Source: Vicia villosa (lineage: Eukaryota > Streptophyta > Magnoliopsida > Fabales > Fabaceae). From it: a stretch of 64,000 bases of DNA. The notes beneath the pieces were generated by a model, which did no database searches, was not told the DNA's origin, and was given only the letters and a program-made list of their open reading frames with translations. Shown piece by piece: positions 1 to 11,384 of this stretch. A program made the translations under genes and the position numbers. The stretch spans positions 1,642,501 to 1,706,500 of the forward strand of contig NW_026705001.1 of the NCBI RefSeq assembly GCF_029867415.1, written 5' to 3'. Numbering within the stretch: position 1 is the first letter of the stretch; every line of letters begins with the position of its first letter.

Positions 1-111
1 GCACCAATAGCACCCCACAGTCATGCAGTAGTAGCATCTTTAACTCAGTCACCACCAAAAAATAAAAGAACACTTCAAGGGGGAGGGGAACCTGTTTCAA
101 GTAAACCATGA
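1..111 (+). CDS. Possible 3' end of a coding exon, cut by the window edge
   Basis: Frame 1 is open from the first base to a TGA at 109-111, giving 36 residues rich in Ser, Pro, Lys and Gly (for example SPPKNKRTLQGGGEPVSSK). The sequence to 281 is AT-rich and could be a 3' UTR. An open stretch this short can arise by chance, and I do not recognise the peptide. Treat it as a candidate last exon of a gene lying to the left. Confidence 0.25.
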   Translation, partial: APIAPHSHAVVASLTQSPPKNKRTLQGGGEPVSSKP

Positions 112-281
112 TTTTTGTTTCATACTTTTGTTATGTTGTTTTGGAATGTAACCACATTATGGGAAGGATATGTAATGCTGCATTATGAACCATAATGCCA
201 CTCTAAACTGATATATAATTCAGTTACTGCTTATTGAAATAATATGACTTATAATGCCATTTTGATTTTCTGATATCACTA

Positions 282-987
282 TCTAGGGATGTCAACGGGG
301 CAGGGAATGCTTGGAGGATGCTTCCCTGCTCCCCGCCCACCCCCCAATTTATTCCCCACCCCGTCCCCAATATCCGCCACGGGGGATATTTCCCCCCATC
401 CCCACAGATTCCCACGGAGATCGAATCTTAAGAAAATTCCCATACCTTTTGATCAAAACTATGACACTAGTATTTCATTATTACCATATATTTGAAGAGT
501 AATTACCATAAGCACAATGAACAAAGAGAGTGGTTGTTGTGGTGATGATGAGGAGAACGGAGGAGATGATGAATGGAGGAGACAAAAAATATTGAGAAAA
601 GAAAACGAGGAAACAGTGTACGTTTTATGTATTTGCTGCACTTTCTAGAGTTAGGTACTTGGGTAGTGAAACAATACATTATACAATAACACATAAAAAT
701 AAAATGTTACACTAATGACTCTTCATTTTCTAATACATTAATATTTTTTTATGTAAACTTTTATAATTATATATTATATAATATACAAAATATAAAAGTT
801 AAAAAATATGGTCGGAGTCGGGGAATCCACGGGGCGGGGGGTACTTTTCCATTCCCCGCCCCAAAGTGTCAATGGGGGTACTTTTTCCTCCATCCCCGTC
901 CCCGCGGGGAAAAAAATTTCCAACTTCGGTGCTCCAAACAGATAATCCTCACAGGGATCTCCAATAACATATGCAAATAGACATCCT
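282..987. mobile_element. Non-autonomous hAT element with G/C-run subterminal ends
   Basis: The 706 bp element is flanked by the 8 bp direct repeat TATCACTA (274-281 and 988-995), the target-site length of hAT transposons. The ends carry short imperfect inverted repeats: AGGGATGTC near 285 and, on the other strand, AGGATGTC ending at 987. Both ends hold runs of GGGG and CCCC (GGGGCGGGG, CCCCGCCC, CCCCGTCCCCGCGGGG at about 297-420 and 810-915) around an AT-rich core. No transposase frame is present. The G/C-run ends are common in legume hAT derivatives. Confidence 0.72.
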
Positions 988-995
988 TATCACTA

Positions 996-2147
996 CATGC
1001 TTATTGAAATTTTACACCAGTGTTTTTTCTTTCCATTCTTTTATATTAGTTTTTTATTTCATTGTTATAAAAATTTATAACGAACACAAATTGTTTATCA
1101 CAACATTATGCATTTAACCCAACTAAACTACATTGATAAACTCATGACAACACACTGCGTTACCCTAAGCTCAAAATCCCAACCAAAATTCCAACCTATT
1201 TGAAATACATTGTTACAAACACAATATTAAACCCTAAGCTCAAAATCTCAACCACAATGGATATTTTCAACCATCCTCTAGTGTGAAGAACCTCATTCTT
1301 CAATTTTGAAAATTTCTTCTTTTGCTTTCTATCTTCAAATCCTTTTAATCAACTATTTCATCATAACCACTTGAATAAACTGCATACCTTATCCATGTGA
1401 TTTCTATAATTTTTACAACCCAAAATTTTTTCTCCCATAGTTCACACTGTTCGTATCACTGACAGTACGAAGAACACTTTCATCTTAGCAAAAACACCCC
1501 ACCCTCTTGTTTCTACGGAACATATATCCATGTGTCCCAAAGTTTTAATTGTTTGACATTGAAGCACTGCTTGCATTCTTTGACATCAAAGTAGAAAACA
1601 CAGCAAAAAAACAAAAAAAAACAAAAGAAAACGAAAGCTGGAAGATGAGAACAATCTTAAAACGAAAGCTGAAAGATGAAGATTCAACCCTAGAATCTGA
1701 AAACGAAAGTTACAAGATGAATATTCAACCCTAGAGTGCAAATGTAACACAAATGCTGAGTCAACAAGTTACACTTGCCTACCTGTCATTGCCATGTAGT
1801 CACTACTTAACTTTTTTTTGACAAAACTATCGGTCGGGACCATTTAAGATAACATAATGTTAGTTAAGGGACTACTTCGTAATATTTTTTAAGTTAAAAG
1901 GCTAAAGCGAAATATTTAATTAAATTAAAGGACGGAGGGACTAATTATGCCAAAAAATTACTATTTAACATGTAGTTCTACTATGCTCGCGAAGAATCAT
2001 GTTTTCAACTCTTCTAACACCAATTATTATAGAACATATTAATTATTACTCGTACACATGTCTTAAATATATGACAATTTTAAGTTTTTTTTCGCTTTTT
2101 TATTTTGGACCATTTTTCCAATTTAAAGTGCATTAATTTATCTTAGG
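996..2147. other. Intergenic, no gene seen
   Basis: AT-rich DNA with stops in all frames. A short segment at about 1630-1735 repeats the motif ACGAAAGCTG.AAGATGA three times with drift. A segment at about 1820-1950 (around GGACGGAGGGACTAATTA) looks like dispersed plant repeat sequence, but I cannot place it in a family. Confidence 0.5.
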
Positions 2148-2336
2148 ACAAAACTTAGATACAATTCTTTAGGTGTGGTTCTTATTATTTTCTAATGAAA
2201 ATATGACAAATATACTTATATATTATTTAGTGAGTGATAAGAAATTTGCATACATGTAAGAGGAAATTATACACATGTCATATTTTTATTGAAAAATAGT
2301 AAGAACCACGTCTAAAAAATATTACCTAAGTTTTGT
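2148..2336. mobile_element. MITE with about 60 bp terminal inverted repeats
   Basis: The first about 60 bases (from ACAAAACTTAGATAC) match the reverse complement of the last about 60 (ending CCTAAGTTTTGT) at most positions, including GTGGTTCTTA near both arm centres. The 189 bp unit would fold into one long hairpin, has no coding capacity and is typical of a miniature inverted-repeat element. I could not see a clear target-site duplication, so the superfamily is left open. Confidence 0.65.
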
Positions 2337-2393
2337 TATTTTTCTTACCAACATATCTTTACTTATATTAATTTACTTTCTATAACTTATAAC

Positions 2394-2821
2394 AAGAGTC
2401 TTTTTTGTAAAAATAGCGGTTGTCTGACAAGTTAGTTGATAGTTTATAGTTGATGACCGATAAATTATAACTGATGGTTGAGACTGATAGCTGATAAGCT
2501 GATTGAAGTGTTTGGGAAAATTAACGGTTCAATAACTTATAAATGTAAAATGACATAAAAAATATTTAATAAATAATTACTTTATTTTAAATTAAAATAA
2601 ATTATAAAAGATAAAAATGAATTTTTATTAAAATAATAAGATAAAAAAAAAGAAAATGATAAGTTATAAGCTAAAATACTATTTAAAATACTGTATAAAA
2701 AATAAGCGATAAAATAATAAAATAAACTATAAGTTCATGATGAAAAAACTGTTACTAAATTGGACTAAATTATCGTATGAATTTATAAACCATAAACTCT
2801 TGGGTCTTGTCAAACATATCC
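2394..2821. mobile_element. Tourist-like MITE, copy 1 of 3 (worn)
   Basis: It matches the elements at 34718-35243 and 56751-56958. All share a left portion with AAAAATAGCGG, then repeated GCTGAT/ACTGATGG-type words, then GAAGTGTTTGG..AAAATTA.CGG. This copy and the one at 34718 also share a right portion with GATGAAAA...TTACTAAA. The ends here are degraded (GAGTCTTTTTTG at left, GTCAAACATATCC at right) compared with GGGTCTGTTTGG in the best copy. It lies about 280 bp upstream of the pTAC5 start codon, so it may form part of that promoter region. Confidence 0.6.
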
Positions 2822-3066
2822 TAAATATAATTAACAAAAATATTAAATTTTATACATATCAAAATAATTAATAAATTTTTCATATTTATATATTAATCTC
2901 CCTATAAATCAGTTTGATTCCCGCCACATTAATACCTAATCTACCAGATAATAATAATTTTTTAATAATTTTTTTTTAAGTCTCTATAGAATCCATGTGA
3001 GTTGTGACTGAGAAGATAAGCATTTATCAAAATATCTTTGTAAGCAGATGAAAATATCTACAATCC

Positions 3067-3210
3067 ATGGCCTCTTTTCTCCTCAAATTCCCCCTAATTC
3101 AAAATGTCTATCTCTGTCCCTACTCATGCTACTCTTCCCATAACTGTGAATTCCACACTCTCTTTCACCAAAACCCTCCCATTTCTCAAACCTCATTTCC
3201 CCTCCTATAA
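3067..3210 (+). other. Upstream out-of-frame ATG and 47-codon uORF overlapping pTAC5
   Basis: An ATG at 3067 sits in a strong context (CCATGG, G at +4), 37 bases before the main ATG and in another frame. Its frame runs 47 codons to a TAA at 3208-3210, overlapping the transit-peptide region. If transcripts start upstream of 3067, this could lower initiation at the main ATG by leaky scanning. If transcription starts between 3067 and 3104 it has no effect. Confidence 0.4.
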
Positions 3211-6029
3211 ATTCAAATCCCTCGTTACTCACTGCTCCATTTCCGATCGCGAAGAGCACCGCTGGCTCCGCGAAGAACAGCGCTGGCTTCGCGAGGAGCA
3301 GCGCTGGATTCGCGAGGAGAATCGATGGAACCGCGAACGTGATGAGCTTCTCCGAGAGATTTCAGAACTTAAACTCCAAATCCAATCCCTAGAGCGTCGG
3401 ATTCTATCTTCAGCGTCATCGTCATCTTCGTCTTCGACGACTGATGCGGTTGCGAATGTTGCCTCGTTGTTTGAGGTGTTGAAGGAAAAGAATCTGGTTC
3501 TGGAGAGTGGTTCTAGTCAGAGGAGGTTGGTGTTTGATGAAGAGGAGGAGGAGGAGGAGGAGAAGGAATCTGAAGAGGTTGTTGAGGATGTGAAGGAGAT
3601 AGTGGTTGTTGAGGAGCCTGTTGTTAGGGTTAAGAAGAGGAACTTTTTGCGATCGGGTTCCGAAGGAGAAGAGGTTCAAAAGTTGCAGGTTCGATTTGAT
3701 TTTTATCATGTTAATTATCAAATGATATGTTGTGATTTGTGTTTATGATGCCCAAGAAGTTGGTGCATTGTCATTTGCTGATTTTTTTGTGCTGCAACAG
3801 GAAGCGTTGCTAAAATTGGGATTTTATTCTGGTGAAGAGGACATGGAATTCTCCAGCTTCTCAAGTGGAACTGAGCGTGCTGTGAAGACTTGGCAGGTTA
3901 CTCTTTGTTTTGAACAATATATCAAGGTTTCATGCGAAGCGTCCGTATTGAAATTATATTTGTTATAACCCGATTATCTTAGTCCTATAATATGTGAAGC
4001 TTGGATAGGAAGCTTTTATATGCTGTATAGTGTTTTTGTATATGCTATTCTATTTTCATAATTTTTACTGGGCATTATTATATTTTTTAACAGGCTTCAG
4101 TAGGTGTCACGGAGGATGGCATTATGACATCTGAACTTCTTGACAGGCTAGATTTGGAGATAAGGACTACGGACATAGGCAATGTAAAGGAAACCAAAAA
4201 ATCAACTACTGTTTTTTCAAAGGTATGGTTGTTATATTCGATGTACTTTTTGCTCTTTGAGTAGTGAGAACATGCCACCATGTTTTGCAGTTACTCTTTA
4301 ATGCGTTGTCCAGAAACAGTAGTAGCTTTAAACCCGTGCTAGGTAGCACCGAAACTTTACCCTAAAGGCGTGTTTATATCCGACATATGTTAGTGTGCGA
4401 CACTTCCATTTTCTTATATTATTACTAGTAAAGATCTCATGTTCCAGGGGATTAATCAGTCTTTATGTTAATCTGAGTAAGAAATGAAAGATATATGCAA
4501 CATCTCAACAAATGATTATGAAATACACTTTTTCTTTGGATTTTTTCACCATAATTTTTTCGGTTTTAATAAAGTAGAAAGGTGTTTGACAAGTTGACAA
4601 TCAAGTAAAATCTCTCCTAAGTATGTTTGGATGGAGGATTTTTGGAAGGGAGGAGGTGACTTACTTTTTATTTTTAAATTCAGGACACAATATAATATTT
4701 TTTTAAATGAATTAAGTGTGATTGAAATATTATGTGGTTATTTATTATGTTGTTATGTAAAAAATTTAAAATATTAAAATATAGACTTAATTTGAAGCAT
4801 GAGTACTTTTACTTTTAAACCGGTGAAGTGCCCATATTGAGTTTGTATCCGGTACCGGTCTGCGTAAGATACGCATAGTACTCCCTTTTATTTTTTCGCT
4901 CATTATTTCATTTTAGGTGAACTTCATAGTTTTCTCATGAATTAATATAATAATGTATTATGTATTTCAATTTCTTTGTTGTAATTTAACAAAAAATTTA
5001 ATTTTTATTGTGATGTTTTGCTGCAATTTGAACAATCTAACTCTCTCGTGTTACATCATATAAAAATTTATGTTTTTTATTGACTTACCGGTACATTGCT
5101 TTCTTTACAAATGCCGTATCTTGTACTGTACCCATATTTGTATCCGGTATTGTATCCATATCTATGCATCATATAGACTGTCATACAAAACCCTCTTTTC
5201 CAAAATTCAACTCATGAACATACTCTAAAAGTTTAAGCTTTTGTGTCGAGGCCTAGGAGTGGTGGGTTTTATAGTCCTAAAACAGTGAAGAGACAATAAT
5301 AAACTGTTGTATAATTGTATTTGAATCTTAATCATTCTATGAATTCTAGGAAGTTGAAAATGGAGCTCCAGTTGCTTCCGTGACAGAAATTTCTGAGGTT
5401 CAGCAAAACTTTGTGGAGAAAGTTGAGGAAGGAACAGGCGTATCCTCCCATCCAAGAGTTTTCCTCCTTGGAGAAAATCGGTGGGAAGAACCCTCAAGAC
5501 TTTTAGCGAAGGGTGCAGTTGATAAGGTCAAGAACAAAAATGCGACAACAAAGTGCCTTCAATGTAGTGGGTTAGGTATCTTGTTGTGTACAGGTATGAA
5601 ACTGTCCTCATTGTTTTCACTTTTAATCAATATATAAGCATCATTGTAAAAAGCAGTTCTTGAAAAGTAAAATGCATTTTTTGAGAGATTAACATCTTTA
5701 TTATACTGGTTTCCTAAATATATTATTGATGATATCAACTTTGGAAATCTTCCATATATTTCGAGTCTCAAGTCAACTTCCGTTTCATTAATTGCAGAAT
5801 GTGATGGAACTGGTGAGCCAAATATTGAACCTCAAGTAAGGGTTAAATGTTTTTTTAAATGAAAATTAACTTTCATAGTTATAGTTTTATGTTGCACAAG
5901 CTTTTGAGCTAACAAATGAGATCTGTCATGCAGTTTATGGAATGGGTGGGTGAGGATACAAAATGCCCATATTGTGAAGGCCTAGGGCATACAATTTGTG
6001 ATTTATGTGCAGGGAAAACAATGGTGTAG
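3104..6029 (+). CDS. PTAC5: Plastid transcriptionally active chromosome protein 5 (pTAC5), chloroplastic
   Basis: Exons 3104-3688, 3801-3896, 4094-4222, 5350-5593, 5798-5835 and 5934-6029 join in frame through GT-AG introns to give 395 residues, close to my recollection of Arabidopsis pTAC5. Residues 1 to about 45 are a Ser/Thr-rich chloroplast transit peptide. Residues 49-79 hold four REExRW-type repeats that lead into a coiled coil to about 105. A Ser run and a Glu run follow. Residues 196-250 resemble a peptidoglycan-binding-like fold (GFYSGEED...AVKTWQ...GVTEDGIMTSELLDRL). Residues 339-395 form a DnaJ-type zinc finger with CLQCSGLG, CTGECDGTG, CPYCEGLG and CDLCAG. This domain order is characteristic of pTAC5, a plastid nucleoid protein with reported disulfide isomerase activity, needed for plastid-encoded polymerase function under stress. 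The start is the first ATG in this frame. Intron 3 carries a transposon-like insertion (4795-5170). Confidence 0.88.
3247..3333 (+). repeat. 21 bp coding tandem repeat in pTAC5 exon 1
   Basis: About four 21 bp units (GCGAAGAGCACCGCTGG-type) encode the REExRW heptads of the coiled-coil head. The units differ mostly at third positions, so the repeat is maintained at protein level. A repeat of this kind can gain or lose units by slippage without breaking the frame. Confidence 0.75.
4795..5170. repeat. Dispersed repeat in pTAC5 intron 3, related to 15939-16320
   Basis: This starts GAAGCATGAGTAC and ends near GTATCCGGTATTGTATCC. The middle has TTTCATAA/TTTTGCTG-type blocks and a TTATTGACTTACCGG segment. 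The element at 15939-16320 has the same order: GAAGCATGGGTAC, an AT-rich core with GTTTTTCATTGACACC, and GTACCCCGGTATTGATA. Its presence in introns of both local genes suggests a non-autonomous transposon family. Ends and target-site duplication were not resolved. Confidence 0.5.
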
Positions 6030-7899
6030 GTATCACATGTTTCTTCATCATTTCATACAGGTATCTATTCATAAATATCAATGTATCACAAAATCTATTC
6101 ATAAATATCAAATGTATCACAGAATCTTATAAATCGATATTAGTTTATTTATTATCCAAAATTACAATAGAGCCATTAGAGCATTTATAAAAAAGTATAG
6201 TATAGGTAATCGTCAAAACTGAGAAATAGAAATTTAATGTTGTTACAGGGTTCAGGTTTTGGAGCTTACAAGCTATAAGTGAAATTAAACTATCGGGAAA
6301 TGAATGCAGATTGAATGGTTCATGTACTTTCCTAAATGAATGTGGCCATAACTAAACTTATATAAGTTTATGTTTTGAAAATGAAAATAGCCTCACTTTT
6401 GGCAAAACCTGTTTCTAAGACAGGGGCTTGAAGGCTTGACATGATTGCTAGTCCTATTCACCAAGAATAAAAAGTTAAAATAAAAGATATCCTACTAGTT
6501 ACATTCAAAATTTCCCGAGTATTAGACATGTCAAACTAATATTACTAGTATTTTTTTTTTTTTTATCTTGGGCAAATTATCATGTTAATAGAAACTATTT
6601 GAGTGATAGAGGACTATCTTACTACAGTAACTCAAATAGTTGAAAGTGTATGAATTGAGGTACTTTTGTTTGTTTTTTTTAAGAGCTGTGTTTGAATAAA
6701 AAAGCATTGTTCATTTATTTCTCTTTTTTATGTAAAGAAAGAATAAATTGAACCAAAAAATAAGAGATAGACATATCAACTAAGTTAGACATATCAATTA
6801 AGTTGACACCCTTGCAACCATTGCTCATATAATTACATAATATTTTAATAATGATATTTAGATCATTTTCTCCTATGTCATTATTATTGATGGAGCCAAC
6901 ATGTGTCCGGATACTGTACTATTCTTAAATATCATTTTATAATTTATTTTATTTTATGTTGCTAATATATGCTCATTTTGTTGTAAGGCGTGCTTGGATG
7001 TCTTTGGTGAATACGTTATTGTAGGGAGTTTTTAGGATTCAAGTATTGACATGATTTTGTAGAGATGATGTGTTTGTTATATTTTGGGGGGGCAGAAATA
7101 TCTTTGAAGAAAGAGACACATGTGAATTTTTTGACTGAATCACATGACGGAAGGGCGAAACTTAGACTAACTGATGTTCTAGTGTACGAGTGAATTGTAG
7201 GAAATGCACACAATCTTAAAAATTGTCATAAGTAAAATGGTCAAACATGAGAAAACGTGTTCAGACAATCGTTTTTATATCATTGGCAATTGACATTTTC
7301 CATGTATAGCATTAGTCGCCGTCGATCTTTTACAGAAAATTCAAAGACACATGTATAACAATGTCGTGTCTCTTTAAACGATGAACATAATTTTTTAAAA
7401 GATTGATTTTGCCATTAAAAAAAATAACGACACAACTTGTTGTCTGGATACTTTTCATTTTTGCGTAATTAATAGTATTCTTTTTAAAAAAATTATTTTT
7501 ATTAGTGCCAATATTTTTTTTAAAATTATTTGCAAGAAATATTTACATTTTATTTAGAGATTAAAAAAGAAAATAGAACTGATATCAGTTAAAATGATAA
7601 TATTTTAAAATACTTTTTTATTTATTATCTTAACACTTTAGTTTAGTTATTTTTATATAAAAAATAGTCATTTAAATAATTTTCAAAAATAGAATCTGGA
7701 TTACAAAAATGTTATGTGTCACTCACTTAATTGTTCTAGATGATAGCTAATTCAATAAATTTGTGAAAAAATTCAAAAAATCATCAACATTCATATTTAT
7801 CTTTTTTTAATAAAAATTTGGATTCACCACACAACAAAATTCGTCTCAGAACCACCACGACAAATACAAGTAAACAAAATATGTAAATTACAAAATTCA
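6030..7899. other. Intergenic region downstream of pTAC5, no gene seen
   Basis: AT-rich DNA. The beginning should hold the pTAC5 3' UTR; an AATAAA is present near 6467. An inverted repeat of 12 bases (AACTATTTGAGT at about 6592 and ACTCAAATAGTT at about 6630) forms a small hairpin. I see no further gene, RNA or complete transposon. Confidence 0.5.
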
Positions 7900-8171
7900 G
7901 ATATACCCAGCTGATATTGAAATATGAATGCACCACACAATCAAGGTTTTGGTGTGGAAGTGGGCTTTTATAGGAGATATTACTCATCCTATTTGTGGCT
8001 TCTACGAATTCAACAAAGATCCTTTGTTCTTTATTTCGTAGTGTCAAATCGGTTTGTAATCTCTTGTTGATTTTTTTGTGAGGGATTTCTTCCGCTCTTT
8101 TGATGTAAACAGGTGTTGAGAACCCTTAGTTCTCTTTTTAATACAACTTGCTTACTCAAAAAAAAAAAAAA
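7900..8171 (+). mobile_element. 5'-truncated LINE 3' end with poly-A tail
   Basis: The plus strand near 7945-8040 reads a Trp-rich peptide ending HPICGFYEFNKDPLFFIS and a stop. This resembles the C-terminal RNase H-like end of plant L1-type elements. About 100 bases of untranslated sequence follow, then a pure A run at about 8158-8171. A coding tail, short 3' UTR and poly-A are what a 5'-truncated retroposed LINE leaves. The upstream limit is uncertain. Confidence 0.45.
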
Positions 8172-8765
8172 TATGGATGCAACTATCAAGTGAGGGTGAA
8201 TAGTCTTTCCCTCTTTATTCCTTTACACTTGAAATCAAAAGCACAACACATTCTTTCAAGACACGAAAGGAGCTCTCAAAAATCTTATTTCAACATTTTT
8301 TTTATCAATCTTTCTCTTAATATTGACTCTGCTCATTCAAACTAAGTACTTTTATCAACTTCTACTTATTTTCATTAAAATTAAACATGTTCATCTCACA
8401 TTTGTTTTTCATTTTTTAATTTTGATGCATGCAATTTCTTATTAGATTATAGTTAATCTACATTATATTTCATTAGATAGAGATGTAATTCCTTTTTTTC
8501 TTATCTAATTTGGTTTGAATATGGCACATTTGGGTTTTAGGGTTTATGATGGATTTTGTCTTTGATGTGAGAACATCCGGATCCTAATTCGGATAACAAA
8601 ATATGGATTTCAATGTTTGTCATTATGTTTGTTAATTATGTTTGCTAATACATGGTTTCAGCTTATTTGATTATGATATGTCTTGTCCTGTGTGATTATA
8701 GAAAAATAGCTTACAGACAACCAAGATATAAACATGGTCGGTTTTTTTGACATACTTCAGTGCAT
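8172..8765. other. Intergenic, no gene seen
   Basis: AT-rich sequence between the LINE tail and the GA/GT microsatellite. No frame or repeat that I can assign. Confidence 0.5.
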
Positions 8766-8834
8766 AGAGAGAGAGAGAGTGTGTGTGTGTGTATTTAAGT
8801 GTGAGTGTGTGAGAGAGTGTGTGTGTGTGTTTAA

Positions 8835-8919
<85 letters not shown>

Positions 8920-8920
8920 C
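8766..8920. repeat. Compound GA/GT microsatellite
   Basis: Alternating blocks of (GA)n and (GT)n, broken by two TATTTAAGTG/TTTAAGTG units. The longest runs are GA at about 8852-8881 and GT at about 8882-8907. The apparent open frame through it (Arg/Glu then Val/Cys runs) is an artefact of the repeat. Confidence 0.9.
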
Positions 8921-9039
8921 TAAATCCTCGTGAATAGTTGTAGAATCATCTTGTGTTCCTGAAAGATCATCTTCCCGTGATCATTCATCTCCGACTTATG
9001 ATAATGCATTTGTTGCTCCCGTTCATGCTCATGATACTG

Positions 9040-9870
9040 TTGTACATGTGCATGATCCACATCCTCTAGTCGGACCAGCTGCTGTCACACCTAATGATTT
9101 TTTGAGAGATCCCGATGACATTTCACTACTTCTTTTATATGCTAACCATATTGCTAGGTACACATAGAAATAAGAGATACCATAAATGTTTAGTTGATAT
9201 TTTAAACATGTGTTTTATACTAATTTATTTATCTTTACAGTATGTAACAAACTTAGGTGTATGAATCATGTTATGAAGATAACAAAGTTGTGCAACCATA
9301 TGAACCATGGTTTCAGGAATTATTGGATCTATTTAGACTAAAAGACTTTTGTAGGACATAATATGGTTATATTGACCGTGATCTTTTGTCAACATTTTTT
9401 GAGAGATGGCACACAGAGACGCTACTTCATCTTACCATTAGTGAGATGAGTATCACCCTTGATGGGTTATTGTGCCACATCCATCTTCTGATTCATATAT
9501 TTGAGACACTCGACCTAATGGTGACATAATGTTGATTTGATCCAGGTAAGGTCCAAAAGGAGATGGAAGATACTAGAGGATGTCATTCTAAATTTTCATT
9601 CCAATTGAAAATTTATATTGATCACCTTGTACATAATGCATGTGGTGATGCACAAGTTATCTATGTGCATTGAACACATACTTCCTGATTTTGATTGGCA
9701 CAACCATATTCATGGACAAGAATGTGACCTATGTCAATGTTGTCTATCTTAAATACTTTATGGACTTGGAGAAGATTCACGAGTACAATTGGGGGTCATC
9801 TTTTTTTGTTTATATAATAATCCAAGTTGGGTGAAGGTGGTCAATAGAGGACGAGACAAATGACGTGAAG
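9040..9870 (+). pseudogene. Plant mobile domain (PMD) protein relic
   Basis: Broken plus-strand frames contain blocks typical of the plant mobile domain family (phosphatase 7 long-form-like, MAIL-related). An N-terminal DPDDISLLLLYANHIAR lies at about 9105. FFERWHTETLLHL..SEMSITLDG is at about 9395-9465. YVNVVYLKYFMDLEKIHEYNWG...FFVYI is at about 9727-9815. Many stops and frameshifts separate them. A GTACACAT...TTTACAG segment at about 9158-9240 could be an old intron. PMD genes occur both as domesticated genes and inside Mutator-like and gypsy elements; this copy is non-functional and its carrier is unknown. Confidence 0.68.
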
Positions 9871-11384
9871 AAATCATCTAATACATATGATATGATGCAG
9901 AAAATTAAAAGAAATCGGGAATTGAAATGTACACTGAATATTTAATGGTTCTACAATTTGTCCTCGTTATGCCCACTCTACTCTTCAATGGTTTTACCAT
10001 TGAAAATAACAATGTCTTCCACTGTTTTAGAGATAATGATACAAGTATTTTGGTACAAAATATTATCATCAAAATGAACATTAAAGTTCAATGCTTTATC
10101 CAATACATATCTAAAATGATATCCCCTTATGTTTAAGCAGATTACTCAACTTCCAATACTTAAGAACTTCAAGATCTTGATCCAACTATCTTGCTAGACA
10201 CAATAATCCTACTCCAAGCTTCAATTCTGGAACAATCTTTACTCAGTTATGACGAAGTCTTTTATGAGCAATTGTTCTTACCAAGAATGATTGGATAACT
10301 CTCAACTTTGTTCTATAGAAACCTTTACTCAATTCCACCAAAGTCTTTCTTGGAGCATAGAGAAACTCTTCTCTTGTTAGATAAACACCACCAAATATCT
10401 TAGACAAAAAAGGTTTCTTTATCCCGATGCACATAATAAAACTTCACTAAAAAACATTAAATTCTTTAATGTACATTGAATCTACCTTTCACAATCAATC
10501 TTAAGAGTTGAGCACCACTACAATGGTTTTTCAGTACAAAGTTGAAGATGATGAATGATACTAAAGAATCTCACACAACTACAAACTCTCACAACATCAA
10601 TATTCTACAAAGTTTTTTACAAGGTCAAATCAAAGAGATAATATGTTTGTGAATGAAGAAAACTCTTATGAATTCTCTTAATTTTTTGACAAAATGAGTA
10701 GTAGGTTTCTTGGTGAATATCCTAATCACTCTCAACTAGGTGTCAATAATGATTACTAAAAATGACCATTCTTCTTAAAAAAGAGACACTATTGGGTTAA
10801 ATAGGTGCAAGAAATTTGACACAAAAAGATGAAAGAAAGACAATAAAATTTGAGTCAAATCATGAGGTTATGATTTGAATAAAAAATAATAATGAATTGA
10901 ATCAAAGGTAGAAAATTAAAGAATTTGTTTGTTTTTGTGATTCGAGTCACACAAGGTATGATTCGAATCAAAGTTTTGAAAAAAAAATGATTTACACAAT
11001 TCAAATAAAAATTTCTATGATTCGAGTCAAGGAGTATTGTGATTCGAACACAACCCTAATTCGAATCAAGTTAACAATGCCAATAAACTTCTAGGGAATG
11101 TTTGATTCAAATCAAAATATGTCTGATTCTAATCAGGCTTCATAAGAACCTTTATTTAAGTATTCTAACTTGTGATTCAAGCTACACTCAACATATTGAC
11201 TTACATCAAATTGTGTAGGCTAAAAAAACACATTGCTATGGATTCAAGTATAATATATTAAATGCAGAGGTATCTCAAAGGTACACGTCTAATCAAAAAT
11301 TACAAATAAGTGATAATTCAAATTACACACAGAGATCAAAATTTAACACATCAAAATAAAAAGATACCGATTGCAATACAATAT
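9871..11384. other. Intergenic, probable old retroelement LTR sequence, no gene
   Basis: No coding frame. The DNA from about 10140 to 11260 has the look of LTR or spacer sequence and holds a cluster of GATTCGAATC-like words (separate entry). I could not find matching terminal repeats or a target-site duplication. Confidence 0.4.
10865..11180. repeat. Cluster of degenerate TGATTCGAATCA palindromes
   Basis: About eight copies of the palindromic word (A)TTCGAATC or one-base variants (GATTCGAGTCA, GATTTGAAT, GATTCAAATCA, GATTCTAATC) occur in roughly 300 bases, often spaced 20-40 bases. Such palindromes cluster in LTRs of some legume copia elements. Whether these are protein-binding sites or decayed tandem repeats cannot be told here. 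Confidence 0.55.

Noticed and set aside
3422..3721. 99-codon minus-strand frame
   Set aside because: Shadow of pTAC5 exon 1; the Leu/Arg runs are the antisense of coding Ser and Glu runs.
8734..8937. Open frame of Arg-Glu and Val-Cys runs
   Set aside because: Artefact of the GA/GT microsatellite.
10243..10434. 63-codon minus-strand frame
   Set aside because: No recognisable motif, in LTR-like spacer.
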